A DNA stretch of 64,000 nt, taken from CBDDEH01 sp965226865 (GTDB lineage Bacteria; Chloroflexota; Dehalococcoidia; Lucifugimonadales; JAGWBF01). Shown here piece after piece: positions 42,472 to 52,587 of the stretch. The notes beneath the pieces are model-generated. The model saw only the letters and a program-made list of their open reading frames with translations, was not told the DNA's origin and ran no database searches. The translations under genes were made by a program, and so were the position numbers. Position 1 is the stretch's first letter. Each line of letters begins with the position of its first letter. Location: assembly GCA_965226865.1 (NCBI GenBank), contig CBDDEH010000003.1, forward strand, positions 434,001-498,000. Direction: 5' to 3'.

Positions 42472-43977
42472 TTAGTCCGAGATGGTAACAGATGCTGGCG
42501 CCGGGGGAGTTGCTGGGGTTCGCCGCGTCGGCGGACTCTCGGCGTCGATGTATCTCCTTACCGTCTCTCTGTGGATTCCCAACTCCCTCGCCATCCGTCG
42601 AATGGACATCCCCCGAAGCTTGGCCTGCTGCACCGCCTTCCATCTCTCTTGCTGGAGAAACGTCGGCTTCCGCGGCGATGCGATGACCCGCAACCAGGCT
42701 ACGTCCGGATCGTCGATTGCCGCAGCGTGAGCATCTACTTCTTGATCCGGCCTTGCGCCCGGCAGTGCGAGATCTGCAACCGAAGGTTTTGACGCGAGTT
42801 CGGGACCGGAGGGCGGGATGGTGGCGGCTGGAGAAGTCCCGTTGCGGCTTCGGAGAGATGCCGGACTGGGCGGTGCTTCCTGGGACGCAATGATGCGTCC
42901 CTCGTGCTGTAGCGACAGCCGGCCGTCCAGCCCCTCCAGCACCACCACAACTGCTCCGGCGTAGTTGCGGCGTTGCTGAGTAAGCAGCAGTTGCAGCGTG
43001 TGCCTGTAATACTTCACGGTGTTGTCCCGCCCCACTCTCCTGCGGTGCTTGAAACACAGGATATGCCCCAAGCGCGACTCCGGACTCATGGGCCGGAACT
43101 CCGAAACGCCGGTTGAAGCGGGGCAGGAACTGCTGCAAGACGGCCTTGGCCTGTTCAACAGTGGTAGCACCCGCAAGCCGGAGCTCCGTGATCAGCCGGT
43201 CCTGGAAGGTTCCCGCCGTCCGCTCCACCCGCCCCTTTGCCTGGGGTGACAGGGCGAATATCACTTGAACCCCCAGTTCCTCCATAGCCCGGCCGAACTG
43301 GGTTGGGGTCCCGGCGGGCTGGTATTCCGAACGGTGCTTGAAGACAGCGTGCCGGTCGGTATACAGGGCGAGAGGAATACCGCGGCGCCGGAGCAGTCCC
43401 TGCATCAGCAGGAAGTAACTGCCCGTGTCCTCATGATCGTAGAACAGGGCGTTTACCACGCAGCCTGTGGCATCGTCCACGGCGAGCAGGATCGTGAACT
43501 GCGGTCCGTCGTCGCCCAGCCACCGGTGATAACTGCCATCCATCTGAATCAGCATGCCCTCCCGGACCACGCTGCCGGCGCACCCTGGTGGACGCCGGGC
43601 TCAGCAGTCCGCGGCGAAGGCGCCCGCCCAAGCACCGGGTGCGCCGGCAGCGTGGTCCGGCCCATGTCGAGTCCCTCGCGTTCACTGAGCAACTCTGAGA
43701 GATAGGTGTGGTTGGCTCCCTCGTACACCGTGCGAGCCAGGTGAACCACCCTGCTCCTGGTCGTCTCGGGAACAGCGTTGGCCGGCTTGCGGCCCCGATG
43801 GCCGTGGGCAAGGGATGCAGCGCCTCTCTTTCGGTAATCCGCCAGTATGCGCCGGGTGTGGCGTGGGCTCACTCCAATCAGAGTGGCAGCTTGGTCCAGT
43901 GTCATGTGCTCCGCGAGCAAGCTGTTGAGAACCTGAAGCCTCGTCTGTTCTTTGGGCTTCAATGTCACATTCTCCAT
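42472..43977 (-). pseudogene. ISNCY-type transposase with micro-inversion and frameshifts
   Basis: Starts MENVTLKPKEQTRLQVLNSL (43977), HTH TLDQAATLIGVSPRHTRRIL, then the inverted patch 43562-43660. The catalytic part follows: MLIQMDGSYHRW, LLAVDDATG, LYTDRHAVFKH, SPQAKGRVERTAGTF. Another frame change near 43090, KHRRRVGRDNTVKYYRHTLQ, then the C-terminal HTH GMSIRRMARELGIHRETVRR, stop 42472. Confidence 0.8.
43562..43660. repeat. 24-bp perfect inverted repeat bracketing an inverted 51-bp segment
   Basis: CCGGACCACGCTGCCGGCGC(ACCC) at 43562-43585 and its exact complement at 43637-43660. The 51 bases between read as transposase on the + strand (LVDAGLSSPRRRRPPKH), though the gene runs on the - strand. 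So the middle has been flipped relative to its gene. Confidence 0.8.
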
Positions 43978-44111
43978 GAGGTGAGTGTGACATTTATGCT
44001 GGCCAGTTATTGAGGACGCTTTCGCTGGACATCGACAATTGTGGCGGTTGAAAAATGTACCGTCCTCTGCCATCCATAGGTTCGAAGTCGTGCTTATGGG
44101 TGGTGGGATGG

Positions 44112-45038
44112 ATGTACCAGGTGGACGTGTATCTACGGATCCGACGGGCGGTGATGGTGGATGGGATGAGCATCCGGGAGGTCTCCCGGGTGTTCGGGTT
44201 GCACCGGGACACGGTGCGCAAGATTCTGGCCTACTCAGCGCCGCCGGGCTACCGGCGACAGACTCCGCCCCGGCGTCCTAAGCTGGAGCCCTTCACCGCC
44301 GTCATCGACCAAATCCTGAGACGACCTCAAGCGTCCCTGGAAGCAGCGCCACACAGCCCAGCGGATCTTCCAGCGGCTCAGGGACGAGCATGGGTTCGGC
44401 GGCCAGTACACCATAGTCAAGGACTACGTAAGGGAGCACCGCCGCCGGTCGCAGGAGATGTTTGTGCCCCTGTCCCATCCGCCGGGCCACGCCCAGTGCG
44501 ACTTTGGCGAGGCCCTGGTGATCATTGGCGGGGTGGAACAGAAAGCCCACTGCTTCGTCCTGGACCTGCCCCATAGCGACGGATGCTTCGTCAAGGCTTA
44601 CCCGGCCGAGACCACCGAGGCCTTCCTGGACGGCCATGTCTCGGCCTTCGCATTCCTGGGCGGAGTGCCCCAGAGCATCCTGTACGACAACACCAAGCTG
44701 GCGGTGGCCAGGATACTGGGGGATGGACGCCGTAAACGCACCCGGGCCTTCACGGAACTCCAGTCCCACTACCTGTTCTCGGACCGGTTCGGCCGTCCCG
44801 GCAAGGGCAACGACAAGGGGAAGGTCGAGGGGATGGTCGGCTATATGCGGCGCAACTTCCTGGTGCCGGTCCCGTCCTTCGGGCGACCGTGCTCCGCGCT
44901 GCCAAGGGATATAAGTTGGCCTACACGACGATGGAGGGTCAGCTATTCAGTACCGCCGAGGATGTGGCCGTCTGGCGAATGGGGACCGTGCAGCAGACCT
45001 ACATTGAGTTGATGGAACGCGCCCTAGAAATAGCGTAG
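44112..45038 (+). pseudogene. istA: IS21-family IstA transposase, damaged
   Basis: ATG 44112: MYQVDVYLRIRRAVMVDGMS, REVSRVFGLHRDTVRKIL. One base near 44317 shifts the frame; the other frame has RQRHTAQRIFQ-like text and VKDYVREHRRRSQEMFVPLS, then AQCDFGEALVIIGG (catalytic Asp), VPQSILYDNTKLAV (Asp), KGNDKGKVEGMVGYMRRNFL (Glu). After about 44880 the text no longer fits IstA and another frame (GYKLAYTTMEGQLFSTAEDV) runs to a stop at 45038. No IstB follows. Confidence 0.7.
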
Positions 45039-45385
45039 ACGGTGTTTGGTATGATGGCCGCGCCGAAGTATAGGACAGACCTTGCGATGGTCCCAAGTCG
45101 CACCTGGTGCGACTTGGGATAATGACGCATCAATGTTGTTGAGTCGGGCCGTATCAACTACTGATACTGGACGCCGTGTCCACTATCGGTGAGACCATAC
45201 CCGACAGCTTGGCGACTATGGTTGAAGCCCGTATTCCCCATTTGGCTCAAACAAGTGATGCGGTAAATAGGCAACTTTCTTGCTTTGCTAGTCGTTACAT
45301 GAATCTCTTAGCCGTATTTCAGATATAATACATGCAATAAGTTGGCTATTTCAGATAACTTGCGTACCGACATTGGAGGCACCCG
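45039..45385. other. About 350 bases, no gene
   Basis: AT-richer. No coding signal. A hairpin near 45090-45120 (CCCAAGTCGCACCTGGTGCG, then ACTTGGG) pairs AAGTCGCACC with GGTGCGACTT and may be a terminator-like or element-end structure. Confidence 0.4.
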
Positions 45386-46735
45386 ATGGGTGACCGCGAA
45401 AAGGCCTCTCTTCGGCTCCAATTCAATCCCCAAATCCGGCTGGAGTTACATGGTGCCACCATCACCTCCGACGCCGGACTGCTGGCATTCCGATAACTGG
45501 ATGACGCCCTGGACCTTACCCCCATAGCCTCCGACTATCTCCAGGAAAGCCGCTCCGGTCGCAACATCCGACACCACCTCGTCCCTCTGCTCAGACAGTC
45601 CATCTACAGTCGCCTGGCTGGTTATGATGACACCAACGATGCCGAACGTCTTGCCCAAGACCCAGCCATGAGAGTCGTCGTGGGCTGGCAAGGCTCAGAC
45701 CGGAACGCCGCCAGCAGCAACACGGTGAGCCGCTTTGAAACTGAAACTCTGACCCAAGAGGACAACCTGCAGGGACTGGCACGAATGAATACCCAATGGG
45801 TGGAAGATGCCATGGCCAGTACTGCACACCAGCGAGTGATTCTGGACCTGGATAGTTCCGAGAGCCCAGTGCACGGCCAGCAGGAGGGTGCCGCCTACAA
45901 TGGGCACTTCGAGTGTGTCTGCTATCATCCCCTCTTTCTGTTCAACCAGTTCGGGGATTGCGAAGGAGCGACGCTACGATCCGGGAACGTCTCCAGCGCC
46001 GATGGCTGGAAGGAACTCCTTGAGCCGGTGGTGAAAGGATACCAGAAGAAAGGACTGCGGTTGCTGTTCCGGGGTGACGCTGCTTTTGCCAAGCCAGAGC
46101 TATACGAGTATCTGGAACAAGAAAAGATCGGGTACGCCATCCGGATTCCCGCCAATCAGGTGATTCAGGAGCAGATCCAACCCTTGCTGGAGCGTCCCAC
46201 CGAATGGCCATCCCGGGAGCCTATCGTCTCCTATCACGATTTCGCCTACCAGGCCCAGAGTTGGCACTTACCCAGGCGAGTGGTGGCTAAAGTAGAGTGG
46301 CATCAGGGGGGAGCTATTTCCCAGGGTTGGTTTCATCGTGACCAACCTGAGCTATCCACCCAAAGGAATAGTCCACTTTTACAATGGACGTGGCACGGCG
46401 GAGCAGTGGATCAAGGAGGGCAAGTACGCCCTGAACTGGACCGGCTTTCCTGCCACAAGTTCGTGGCCAACCAGGTGAGACTATAGCTGTTCGTCCTGAC
46501 TTACAACCTGGGCAACTTTATGAGAAGGCTGGTGTTGCCGGAGGATATGAAGCACTGGACTCTGACCAGTCTTCAGACCAGGCTGATCAAGACGGGTGGG
46601 CGACTGGTACTCCATGCCAGGAGGCTAGTATTCCAGCTTGCTGAAGTGCTGGTGACCAGGGAAATGCTGACCGGGATACTCGAAAGGATCAGCCGGCTTC
46701 GGCTGGCGCGGCTTTGCACCAAAAGTCCTGGTTGA
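45386..46735 (+). pseudogene. Second type of IS1380-like transposase, several stops and shifts
   Basis: Different from the 1.7-kb IS1380 copies. Reads MGDREKASLRLQFNPQIRLE, an in-frame TAA at about 45496, then DLTPIASDYLQESRSGRNIR, a long open part (VILDLDSSESPVHGQQEGAA, GLRLLFRGDAAFAKPELYEY), an extra G near 46306, LSYPPKGIVHFYNGRGTAEQ, another shift near 46440, TAG at 46484, and finally TYNLGNFMRRLVLPEDMKHW. Dead element. Confidence 0.75.
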
Positions 46736-46923
46736 ATCAAAAGTCATCGGTCTGAATCAAAAGTCGGGTGCTAATGTTGTCCACCTGATCCTTACTCTTT
46801 ACTCCAGTTCTCTCGGGTCACCGTCCTCTTTGAGGTAGCGTATCACTACGTCCCGTATCTGGTTGGCGTAGCCCGTTATCTCCTCGACGGATTCTATTGA
46901 GTAAACTTACCTAGTGGAGACGG

Positions 46924-46947
46924 CCAAAAAAGGGAATGGTTTTTTGG
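46924..46947. terminator. A/T-stem hairpin CCAAAAAA...TTTTTTGG
   Basis: CCAAAAAA, loop GGGAATGG, TTTTTTGG: a bidirectional terminator-like stem just beyond the 3' end of the MFS gene. A twin lies at 52671-52694, and half-copies at about 51058 and 52619. Confidence 0.5.
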
Positions 46948-46964
46948 TGGGTCCAAGTTAGGTA

Positions 46965-48326
46965 TCAAGAAGCCGACGGGACAGCCCATCGCGCAGATGT
47001 TTCTGACCGGGCCTCTGGAGGTAAGGACTGCTCCCAACGGGGGATCTGTTGGCAGGATGTGGTGGGCAGGACTAGAATAGAGATCCCTCCGACCAGGCTC
47101 AATACGAAAGAAAGCGCAACGGCGCCGTTATAGCTACCTGTTACGTCCCAAATGAACCCTCCCGCCCAGGCCCCTAGCGCCATACCGAAACCCGCTCCCA
47201 ACATCTGCCAGCCATAAGCGGTACCAACGGGTGCGTTGCCATAGTACTGCCGATTAATGACCGGGAAGGCGCTCATCTCGCCCCCGAATCCTATGCCGAA
47301 GGTGACAGCGAAGACGTAGAACATCCAGGCATCTTGGGCAATGAAAAGGATCAGTACGGTAAAGGCCTGTAGAAAGAAACATACTGTCATGACGCCTTTG
47401 CTACCAAGGTGGTCCGCCAGTACCGGAACGGCAAACCGGGTGATCGTGCTGATGAGATAAAAGGTCAAAAAGATTCCGGCAGCCACTCCTTTGGATATGC
47501 CATTGTCCACAGCTATGGCCACCAGGAATACTATGATGATGGCGTGGCCTGCACATCCCCAGAAGTGGATACCAACAAGGTTCCAGAATGCGTTGGTTCG
47601 CTGGGCCTGTTTAAGGAACGCTTTGGTTCTTACGCGAGCTGTGGGGCCCCTTTGGAACCGTTGAATTGGCTCATCATCGGAGGCACCAAGTGGTTTGAGA
47701 CCTATTTCCCCAGGCTCGTTGTAAAAAAGTCGTGTTAAAAGTAGCAGGACCACACCCCCCCCCGCTATGCCAGGGAGCCAGAAAGTCCACCTCAAGCCTA
47801 GATGATCGAGAAGTAAAACCACGATGGGAATTGCCACCACCGTCCCCAACCCTTGCGAGGCCTGTAAGGCTCCTATGCCTACGCCCAGTTGCTTCTTGAA
47901 CCACATGCTGACAGCCACCATAAGAGGTACCTGGAAAACGGCCATAGAAGCGCTCAATAGGACGCCAAAGTATAGGTAGAACTGCCACAGGTGAGTCATA
48001 GTGCCTGTGAGCACCATACTGACCACGAACAGAATGGCACCAAGGATCATGGTGCGGCGGATGCCATACCGGTCTCCAAGCCAGCCTGTGGCAGGGCCGA
48101 AGAGTCCGGAGAACATCCATTGAAGGCTGAAGGCGAAGCCTATGCTGCCGTAGCTCCAGCCAAAGTTTTCTGGGTCTGCTAAGTAAGGAACTAAGACGGC
48201 AGAGGCCATCCGGATGCCCGAACTCGTTAGCCGCATCGCGACAGCCAACATAACAATGACCCAAGCGTAGTGTATGCTATGCGTCCCGATGGACAGACCA
48301 GCCGGGTTCAAGCCAAGCTTAAGCAA
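46965..48326 (-). CDS. MFS transporter, OFA (oxalate/formate antiporter)-like
   Basis: 453 residues with twelve hydrophobic segments. Conserved loop after helix 2 (GPATGWLGDRYGIRRTMILG) is the MFS signature; helix 4 and 5 region VPLMVAVSMWFKKQLGVGIG with a following GALQASQGLG is typical of the OFA/monocarboxylate group. Substrate unknown; probably a small carboxylate or organic anion. Start ATG 48326. No neighbouring enzyme gene reveals the substrate; a cupin gene is divergent 95 bases away. Intact. Confidence 0.8.
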   Translation of the reverse strand: MLKLGLNPAGLSIGTHSIHYAWVIVMLAVAMRLTSSGIRMASAVLVPYLADPENFGWSYGSIGFAFSLQWMFSGLFGPATGWLGDRYGIRRTMILGAILFVVSMVLTGTMTHLWQFYLYFGVLLSASMAVFQVPLMVAVSMWFKKQLGVGIGALQASQGLGTVVAIPIVVLLLDHLGLRWTFWLPGIAGGGVVLLLLTRLFYNEPGEIGLKPLGASDDEPIQRFQRGPTARVRTKAFLKQAQRTNAFWNLVGIHFWGCAGHAIIIVFLVAIAVDNGISKGVAAGIFLTFYLISTITRFAVPVLADHLGSKGVMTVCFFLQAFTVLILFIAQDAWMFYVFAVTFGIGFGGEMSAFPVINRQYYGNAPVGTAYGWQMLGAGFGMALGAWAGGFIWDVTGSYNGAVALSFVLSLVGGISILVLPTTSCQQIPRWEQSLPPEARSETSARWAVPSAS

Positions 48327-48421
48327 TCACTGCCCCCGATTCTGGGCATATGATTATACGATACCGAAATCCGTAGCCGGTTGATGATTTTAAACCGAGA
48401 TCAAAAAGACTAGGAGGGAAG

Positions 48422-48790
48422 ATGGGTACATATCGAATGTACACGGATGATGACGCAGTAGCTCGTTGGGAAGAGATAGACTTGGGAAATGTACCTAGCT
48501 GGACAAAGGGTATTGATGTCACTCAGATACGGTTCGGTTCCCGACAACCTGGAGTTTTACAGGACTGGCACCCCGCGCCCCAGCGGCAATTTGTTGTCAT
48601 TCTCTCTGGTCAGCTGGAGATCGGGTTTGAGGATGGCTCTAAAAAGAACTTTGGTCCAGGGGATGCTCGATTGGTAGAGGACATTACGGGTAAGGGCCAC
48701 ACCACTATTGCTCTAAGAAACGAGCCTTGCATCACCATTACAATTGGCCTAAAACATCAGTCTTGGGACATCGAGTCTTCTCCATCATGA
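48422..48790 (+). CDS. Small cupin-domain protein
   Basis: 122 residues, ATG 48422 after AGGAGGGAAG. Single cupin barrel: QDWHPAPQRQFVVILSGQLE (His...Gln...), IGFEDGSKKNFGPGDARLVE, and DITGKGHTTIAL, where the second His lies. Metal ligands look incomplete compared with the classic two-His-Glu set. Divergent from the MFS gene, so it may act on or sense the transported compound; inference only. Confidence 0.7.
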   Translation: MGTYRMYTDDDAVARWEEIDLGNVPSWTKGIDVTQIRFGSRQPGVLQDWHPAPQRQFVVILSGQLEIGFEDGSKKNFGPGDARLVEDITGKGHTTIALRNEPCITITIGLKHQSWDIESSPS

Positions 48791-48812
48791 AACAGCAGAG
48801 CGAGCATTCTGT

Positions 48813-49502
48813 ATGCCTAAGATAGTTTTGGGAGATATCAACGCCGATGTGATGTACAAGGACATCAAGAATGTCTACCTGAATGTCTATCCGCCATCCG
48901 GCAAGGTTCGTATCTCCGCTCCCCGACGCATCGACATGGACACGCTCAGAACATTTGCTGTCTCCAAACTCGAGTGGATTAGAGAACAGCAAACGAAGCT
49001 CCAGCAGCGGGCGAGAGAGTCTTCGCAAAAATACGTAGACCGTGAAAGCCACTACTATCTGGGCAAACGGTATCTACTGAAAGTGTCCGAGGTGGATCTC
49101 GCTCCCAGGGTGATGTTGAATCACACCACCATCGAAATGCAAATCCGCCCGGATACAGACACGCGTAAAAGGGGGGCGATACTCAACGAATGGTATAGGC
49201 AACGGCTCAAGGATATCCTTCTGGCTATGATCCAGCCGTGGGAGAAGAAGTTGAACGTGACCGTAACGGCGTTCGGCATAAAGAGAATGAAAACCAAATG
49301 GGGCAGCTGTAACCCAAAAGCCGGAAGGATATGGCTGAATCTCGAACTGGGCAAGAAGCCCTTGCGATGCCTTGAATACGTGGTTGTCCATGAGATGGTT
49401 CATTTGCTGGAAAGAAAGCACGGTGAGCGATTTAAAGCCTTTATGGACAAGTTCATGCCTATGTGGCGGTCTTACAAGGAAGAGTTAAACAGAATCCCCT
49501 AA
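48813..49502 (+). CDS. YgjP-type (M48-like, DUF45) metallopeptidase
   Basis: 229 residues. Zinc motif VVVHEMVHLLERKHGERF (HExxH plus a third His six residues on) and KTKWGSCNPKAGRIWLN are the hallmarks of the YgjP/DUF45 family, often found beside type I restriction genes. ATG at 48813 lies 23 bases after the cupin stop. Whether it belonged to the type I system of the hsdS relic 16 kb away cannot be said. Intact. Confidence 0.85.
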   Translation: MPKIVLGDINADVMYKDIKNVYLNVYPPSGKVRISAPRRIDMDTLRTFAVSKLEWIREQQTKLQQRARESSQKYVDRESHYYLGKRYLLKVSEVDLAPRVMLNHTTIEMQIRPDTDTRKRGAILNEWYRQRLKDILLAMIQPWEKKLNVTVTAFGIKRMKTKWGSCNPKAGRIWLNLELGKKPLRCLEYVVVHEMVHLLERKHGERFKAFMDKFMPMWRSYKEELNRIP

Positions 49503-49702
49503 GCTATCAGGAGTGAAGTGCTCAATTGGCTCTCAACCAAGGTTGAGGTCAGACGGGAGATTGTCGGATGATACTCCCTGTTTTGTTTACGTAAGTTTCG
49601 TGCTCAATCACGTTTGGCCCATCACCCACCTCTCGCCCCTTGAGGTAGGATGGGAAAAGTGGACACCAAAGTCGGATAAGCTAGAGAGACGGAGGTGTCA
49701 GG

Positions 49703-50016
49703 ATGAAGAGGGCCCCGCAAGGAAGGTATACCAGGGAATTCCGACAGGAAGCAGTGAAGCTGGTATTGGAAGAGAATCTGTCATTGCCAGAGGCAGGGCG
49801 TCGGTTGTCCTTACCGCCATCGACGTTGGGGTATTGGGTGAAGCTATATAAGGCCGGCAAATTGGGAGACGTGGACAAGAGCTACCGGCCCTTGACCGAC
49901 GTGGAGATGGAGCTGGCCCGGACGAAGAAAGAACTGGCGGAAGTGAAGATGGAGCGGGACATCCTAAAAAAGCAGCCGCGTACTTTGCCAGGGAGTCGCT
50001 GCCCGGTACGCGATGA
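49703..50016 (+). pseudogene. IS3-family OrfA, one base short at an A-run
   Basis: ATG 49703 after GGAGGTG. GRYTREFRQEAVKLVLEENL, SLPEAGRRLSLPPSTLGYWV, coiled coil ELARTKKELAEVKMERDILK. At CTAAAAAAG (about 49970-49975) the written frame leaves the family sequence; a -1 shift gives KKAAAYFARESLPGTR and stop at 50016, the normal OrfA end. Either a lost A or use of an A-AAA-AAG slippery site. Confidence 0.75.
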
Positions 50017-50936
50017 TGAAACAACTGCGGCTCGATTACCCCACATCTGTCCTGAGCCGAATGTTGGTCGTATCGGCCAGTGGCTACTATGCCTGGGTGG
50101 ACAGGCCGCCGAGCAAGCGAGCGCGAGAGGAAGTGCGGCTGGAGCTTGAGATCAAGGCGGCCCACAAGCGGACGAGACAGACCTATGGCCCGGAACGGTT
50201 ACAGCGTGACCTGGCGGAGCATGGCGTTCGGGTGGGTATTGGCCGCATCAAGCGTATCCGGAAGAAGTTGGGCATACGCTGCAAGCAAAAGAGGAGGTTC
50301 AAGGCGACCACTCAGTCCAGGCACAGGCTGTCGGTCGCGGAGAACGTCTTGGGCCAGCAGTTCAAGGTCTGCCGGCCCAACGCAGTGTGGGTCACAGCTA
50401 TCGGATACTGAGAGCCAACGCACCAACAAAGCCGGCCCAACGCAGTGTGGGTCACAGACATCACATATGTCCCCACAGATGAGGGCTGGCTGTACCTGGC
50501 AGGCCACAAGGACCTGTTTACCGGAGAGATCGTGGGCTATGCCATGGGAGAACGGTTGAGCAGGAACCTGGTGAGCCAGTCACTCCTCCGGGCGCTCTCC
50601 AGCAAGCGTCCCTCAGCGGGAGTCCTGCATCATTCAGACCGGGGCAGCCAGTACTGCTCCCAGGAGTATAGGAGTCTTCTGGAACGGTTTGGACTGCAAA
50701 CCTCCATGAGCAGGACAGGCAATTGTTTTGACAACGCGCCGATGGAGAGCTTCTGGGGCACCCTCAAGCAAGAACTGGTTCACCACCGCCACTACGGGAG
50801 CAGACGAGAGGCAGTTCGTGACATCACGGAATACGTCGAGAGCTTCTACAATCGCCAGCGCCGGCAGGCTAGGCTAGGATTCCTCTCACCTGCAGCCTAT
50901 GAAAAGAGCTACTATGCTGGGCTACTGGCTGCATGA
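50013..50936 (+). pseudogene. IS3-family OrfB broken by a 60-bp in-frame insertion
   Basis: MKQLRLDYPTSVLSRMLVVS then GYYAWVDRPPSKRAREEV. At 50398-50457 a 60-bp insertion adds a TGA (VTAIGY stop) and repeats 27 bases already present at 50371-50397. After it the frame resumes: VTDITYVPTDEGWLYLAG (Asp), VLHHSDRGSQYCS (Asp), NCFDNAPMESFWGTLK (Glu). Removing the 60 bases restores an intact transposase. Confidence 0.85.
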
Positions 50937-51027
50937 AAGCTTTCGTGTCCACTATTGACATCCGACCTCACCTTTATAGGCTCAAAAGGCTGGTCAGCAA
51001 AGTTCCGACTGAATGAATCTCTACTTG

Positions 51028-51067
51028 TTTCCATGGAAACCAAGGCCAATCAAACGACCAAAAAAGG
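51028..51067. repeat. Direct repeat, upstream copy (flanks RNase D/SEC-C segment)
   Basis: GTTTCCATGGAAAC then variable bases and AAACGACCAAAAAAGGG. The partner is at 52588-52627. The inner TTTCCATGGAAA is itself a 12-bp palindrome. The two copies enclose about 1.5 kb with the RNase D-like gene and the SEC-C relic. Confidence 0.65.
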
Positions 51068-51139
51068 GGTGGCCAGACGCTATACAGGCTGCCATATCTA
51101 AGGGATTTAAGCAGGCAGATTGGTGGGTGCTTTAGTCAA

Positions 51140-52264
51140 CTACGTGAGACAGGCTCCTAGTGATGTGCCAAACTGTTCACCCTGCCACCGCCTCACCTCA
51201 GATGATTTGAGCTCAGCACCCAAAGTGCTAGGTGCCTTGGCAAGACGTTCCAGGCTTGCCATCGGCCACACTAGAGATGGATCGATCGACAACTGCTTTC
51301 CCAGGCCGACTCGCCACTTCTTAAGGCTCTGCAGACGTTCGATTTGAATCGGTGTCGGTTGTATGCCGTAATGGATTGGATTGTTGATTGGTGGATCGGC
51401 CAGTCCACTCTGAAGAGCTGCACGCAAAAGCCTGCCGAAACGAGAGTTAACTTGCCCCTTGAGTGACGGAATGTGGGCTAGATCGACAGTCGGATTGGAT
51501 GCCAAATGGATCAGAGTTTCGTGTGGCACAACATAGTATGGAGGCCGGTTCCGACGCCGAGCCTCGGCTTCTCGTAACTTGAATAGTCGTTTTAAGATTG
51601 CCTTTTCTTGCCCATTTAACCCGCCACTGCCCTTCAGCGATAGGAACGCGGTTTCCGGATCTGGGGCAACGTAGCGGATCTCTTCCAAGCGAGTGCACTC
51701 CTCAGAAACCCATGGAGACCTTGCTAGGGTTCTCAACCCTTTCTCAAGCGCCTTCTGGATACTCAGAAGATATCGGACATCCGCAGCCGCATAATTCAAA
51801 GCGTTCTGACTGAGGGGCCGATACGACCAGTCGGCTTTCTGGATGTGGGCATCCTTGGGTATGTGCACCCCCAGCAAAGCCTCACTCAGAAATGACAGTC
51901 CGTGCTTTTGCATCCCAACAAAGCGGGCTGCGACGGACGTGTCGAAAATGTTCCGTACCCGAAATCCCCACTCTCGATCCAGGCACCGTATGTCGTACTC
52001 AGCTCCCTGAATCACCTTCACCACCGTCTCATCTGCCAATACTTTACCTATTGGCTTCATATCATCGACTGCAAGCGTATCGACCAGGTATACCTTGGAG
52101 CAGGTAGCCACCTGAACCAGGCAGACTCTCTCAGGATATCTGTGCCGACTGTTTGACTCGGTATCTATGGCGATGGAGAGTTCCTGCTGTAAGACCTGGG
52201 CTAGGTCATAAACCTGGCTTGAGGTGGTCAGGAGTTCGAATGGAATCGAAGAGTTGTGTTCCAT
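51140..52264 (-). CDS. rnd: RNase D-type 3'-5' exonuclease with HRDC domain
   Basis: 374 residues. DEDDy residues: SIAIDTESNS (Asp, Glu), GAEYDIRCLDREW (Asp), NALNYAAADVRYLLSI (Tyr...Asp). A HRDC-like helical domain follows at about residues 200-290 (GQEKAILKRLFKLREAEARR, NRPPYYVVPHETLIHLAS). Trims RNA 3' ends, for example tRNA precursors, in the cytoplasm. Start ATG 52264. Convergent with nothing close; the SEC-C relic is 72 bases upstream on the same strand. Intact. Confidence 0.88.
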   Translation of the reverse strand: MEHNSSIPFELLTTSSQVYDLAQVLQQELSIAIDTESNSRHRYPERVCLVQVATCSKVYLVDTLAVDDMKPIGKVLADETVVKVIQGAEYDIRCLDREWGFRVRNIFDTSVAARFVGMQKHGLSFLSEALLGVHIPKDAHIQKADWSYRPLSQNALNYAAADVRYLLSIQKALEKGLRTLARSPWVSEECTRLEEIRYVAPDPETAFLSLKGSGGLNGQEKAILKRLFKLREAEARRRNRPPYYVVPHETLIHLASNPTVDLAHIPSLKGQVNSRFGRLLRAALQSGLADPPINNPIHYGIQPTPIQIERLQSLKKWRVGLGKQLSIDPSLVWPMASLERLAKAPSTLGAELKSSEVRRWQGEQFGTSLGACLT

Positions 52265-52335
52265 ATGGTCGAATCGGGCGTCAGGCCGTGGCTGGATGTA
52301 TCATGACTGCTACCAGATGTTTGATGCCATTTGTC

Positions 52336-52499
52336 CTATCCTTGGCGCCCATGACACTTTTGTACTTCTTTCCACTACCGCAAGGGCACTTATCGTTCCG
52401 ACCTGCTTTCCCATGTTGATCGCGAATGGACCGCTTGTCTTGGCAGACAGAGCAGGTGCATGCAGGGGGACGGTCTGAATACCGGTTCGGCCTTGGCAT
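52336..52499 (-). pseudogene. SEC-C motif small protein, one-base deletion
   Basis: KAGRNDKCPCGSGKKYK is the SEC-C zinc motif start. The next bases read SVMGAK in frame; one more A in the A-run near 52362 gives KCHGRQG and a stop at 52336, the normal motif end. The N-terminal part has its own Cys-X-Cys-X2-Cys (ACTCSVCQDK). About 55 residues when repaired. Confidence 0.6.
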
Positions 52500-52587
52500 A
52501 GTTGCGCGGCCCTTATGAGTGTCACCGGGTTAGGCCGATCTTCTATGATTGTACCAGGCTGTTGCTGTAGTGAGGCACCGAACAATC

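Larger units (their letters stand above)
42443..44037 (-). mobile_element. ISNCY-type element, nearly full length but dead
   Basis: Ends TGTCGAAGTTCAGGATAAAT at 42443 and TGTCGATGTCCAGCGAAAGC read inward from 44037, imperfect inverted repeats of each other and related to the complete copy at 24.7 kb. No matching direct repeat flanks it. Immediately outside the left end, 42388-42417 is the IS21-like terminus also found at 35777. Confidence 0.75.
49651..50960 (+). mobile_element. IS3-family element (second type), damaged, about 1.31 kb
   Basis: Ends TGGGAAAAGTGGACACCAAA at 49651 and TGTCAATAGTGGACACGAAA read inward from 50960. It carries orfA and a broken orfB. Not closely related to the element at 34.2 kb. 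No clear direct repeats at the flanks. Confidence 0.8.

Noticed and set aside
49965..50016. Programmed -1 frameshift at A-AAA-AAG in the second IS3 element
   Set aside because: A slippery heptamer is present, but the -1 frame only completes OrfA rather than fusing to OrfB; a lost A explains it as well, so not claimed.
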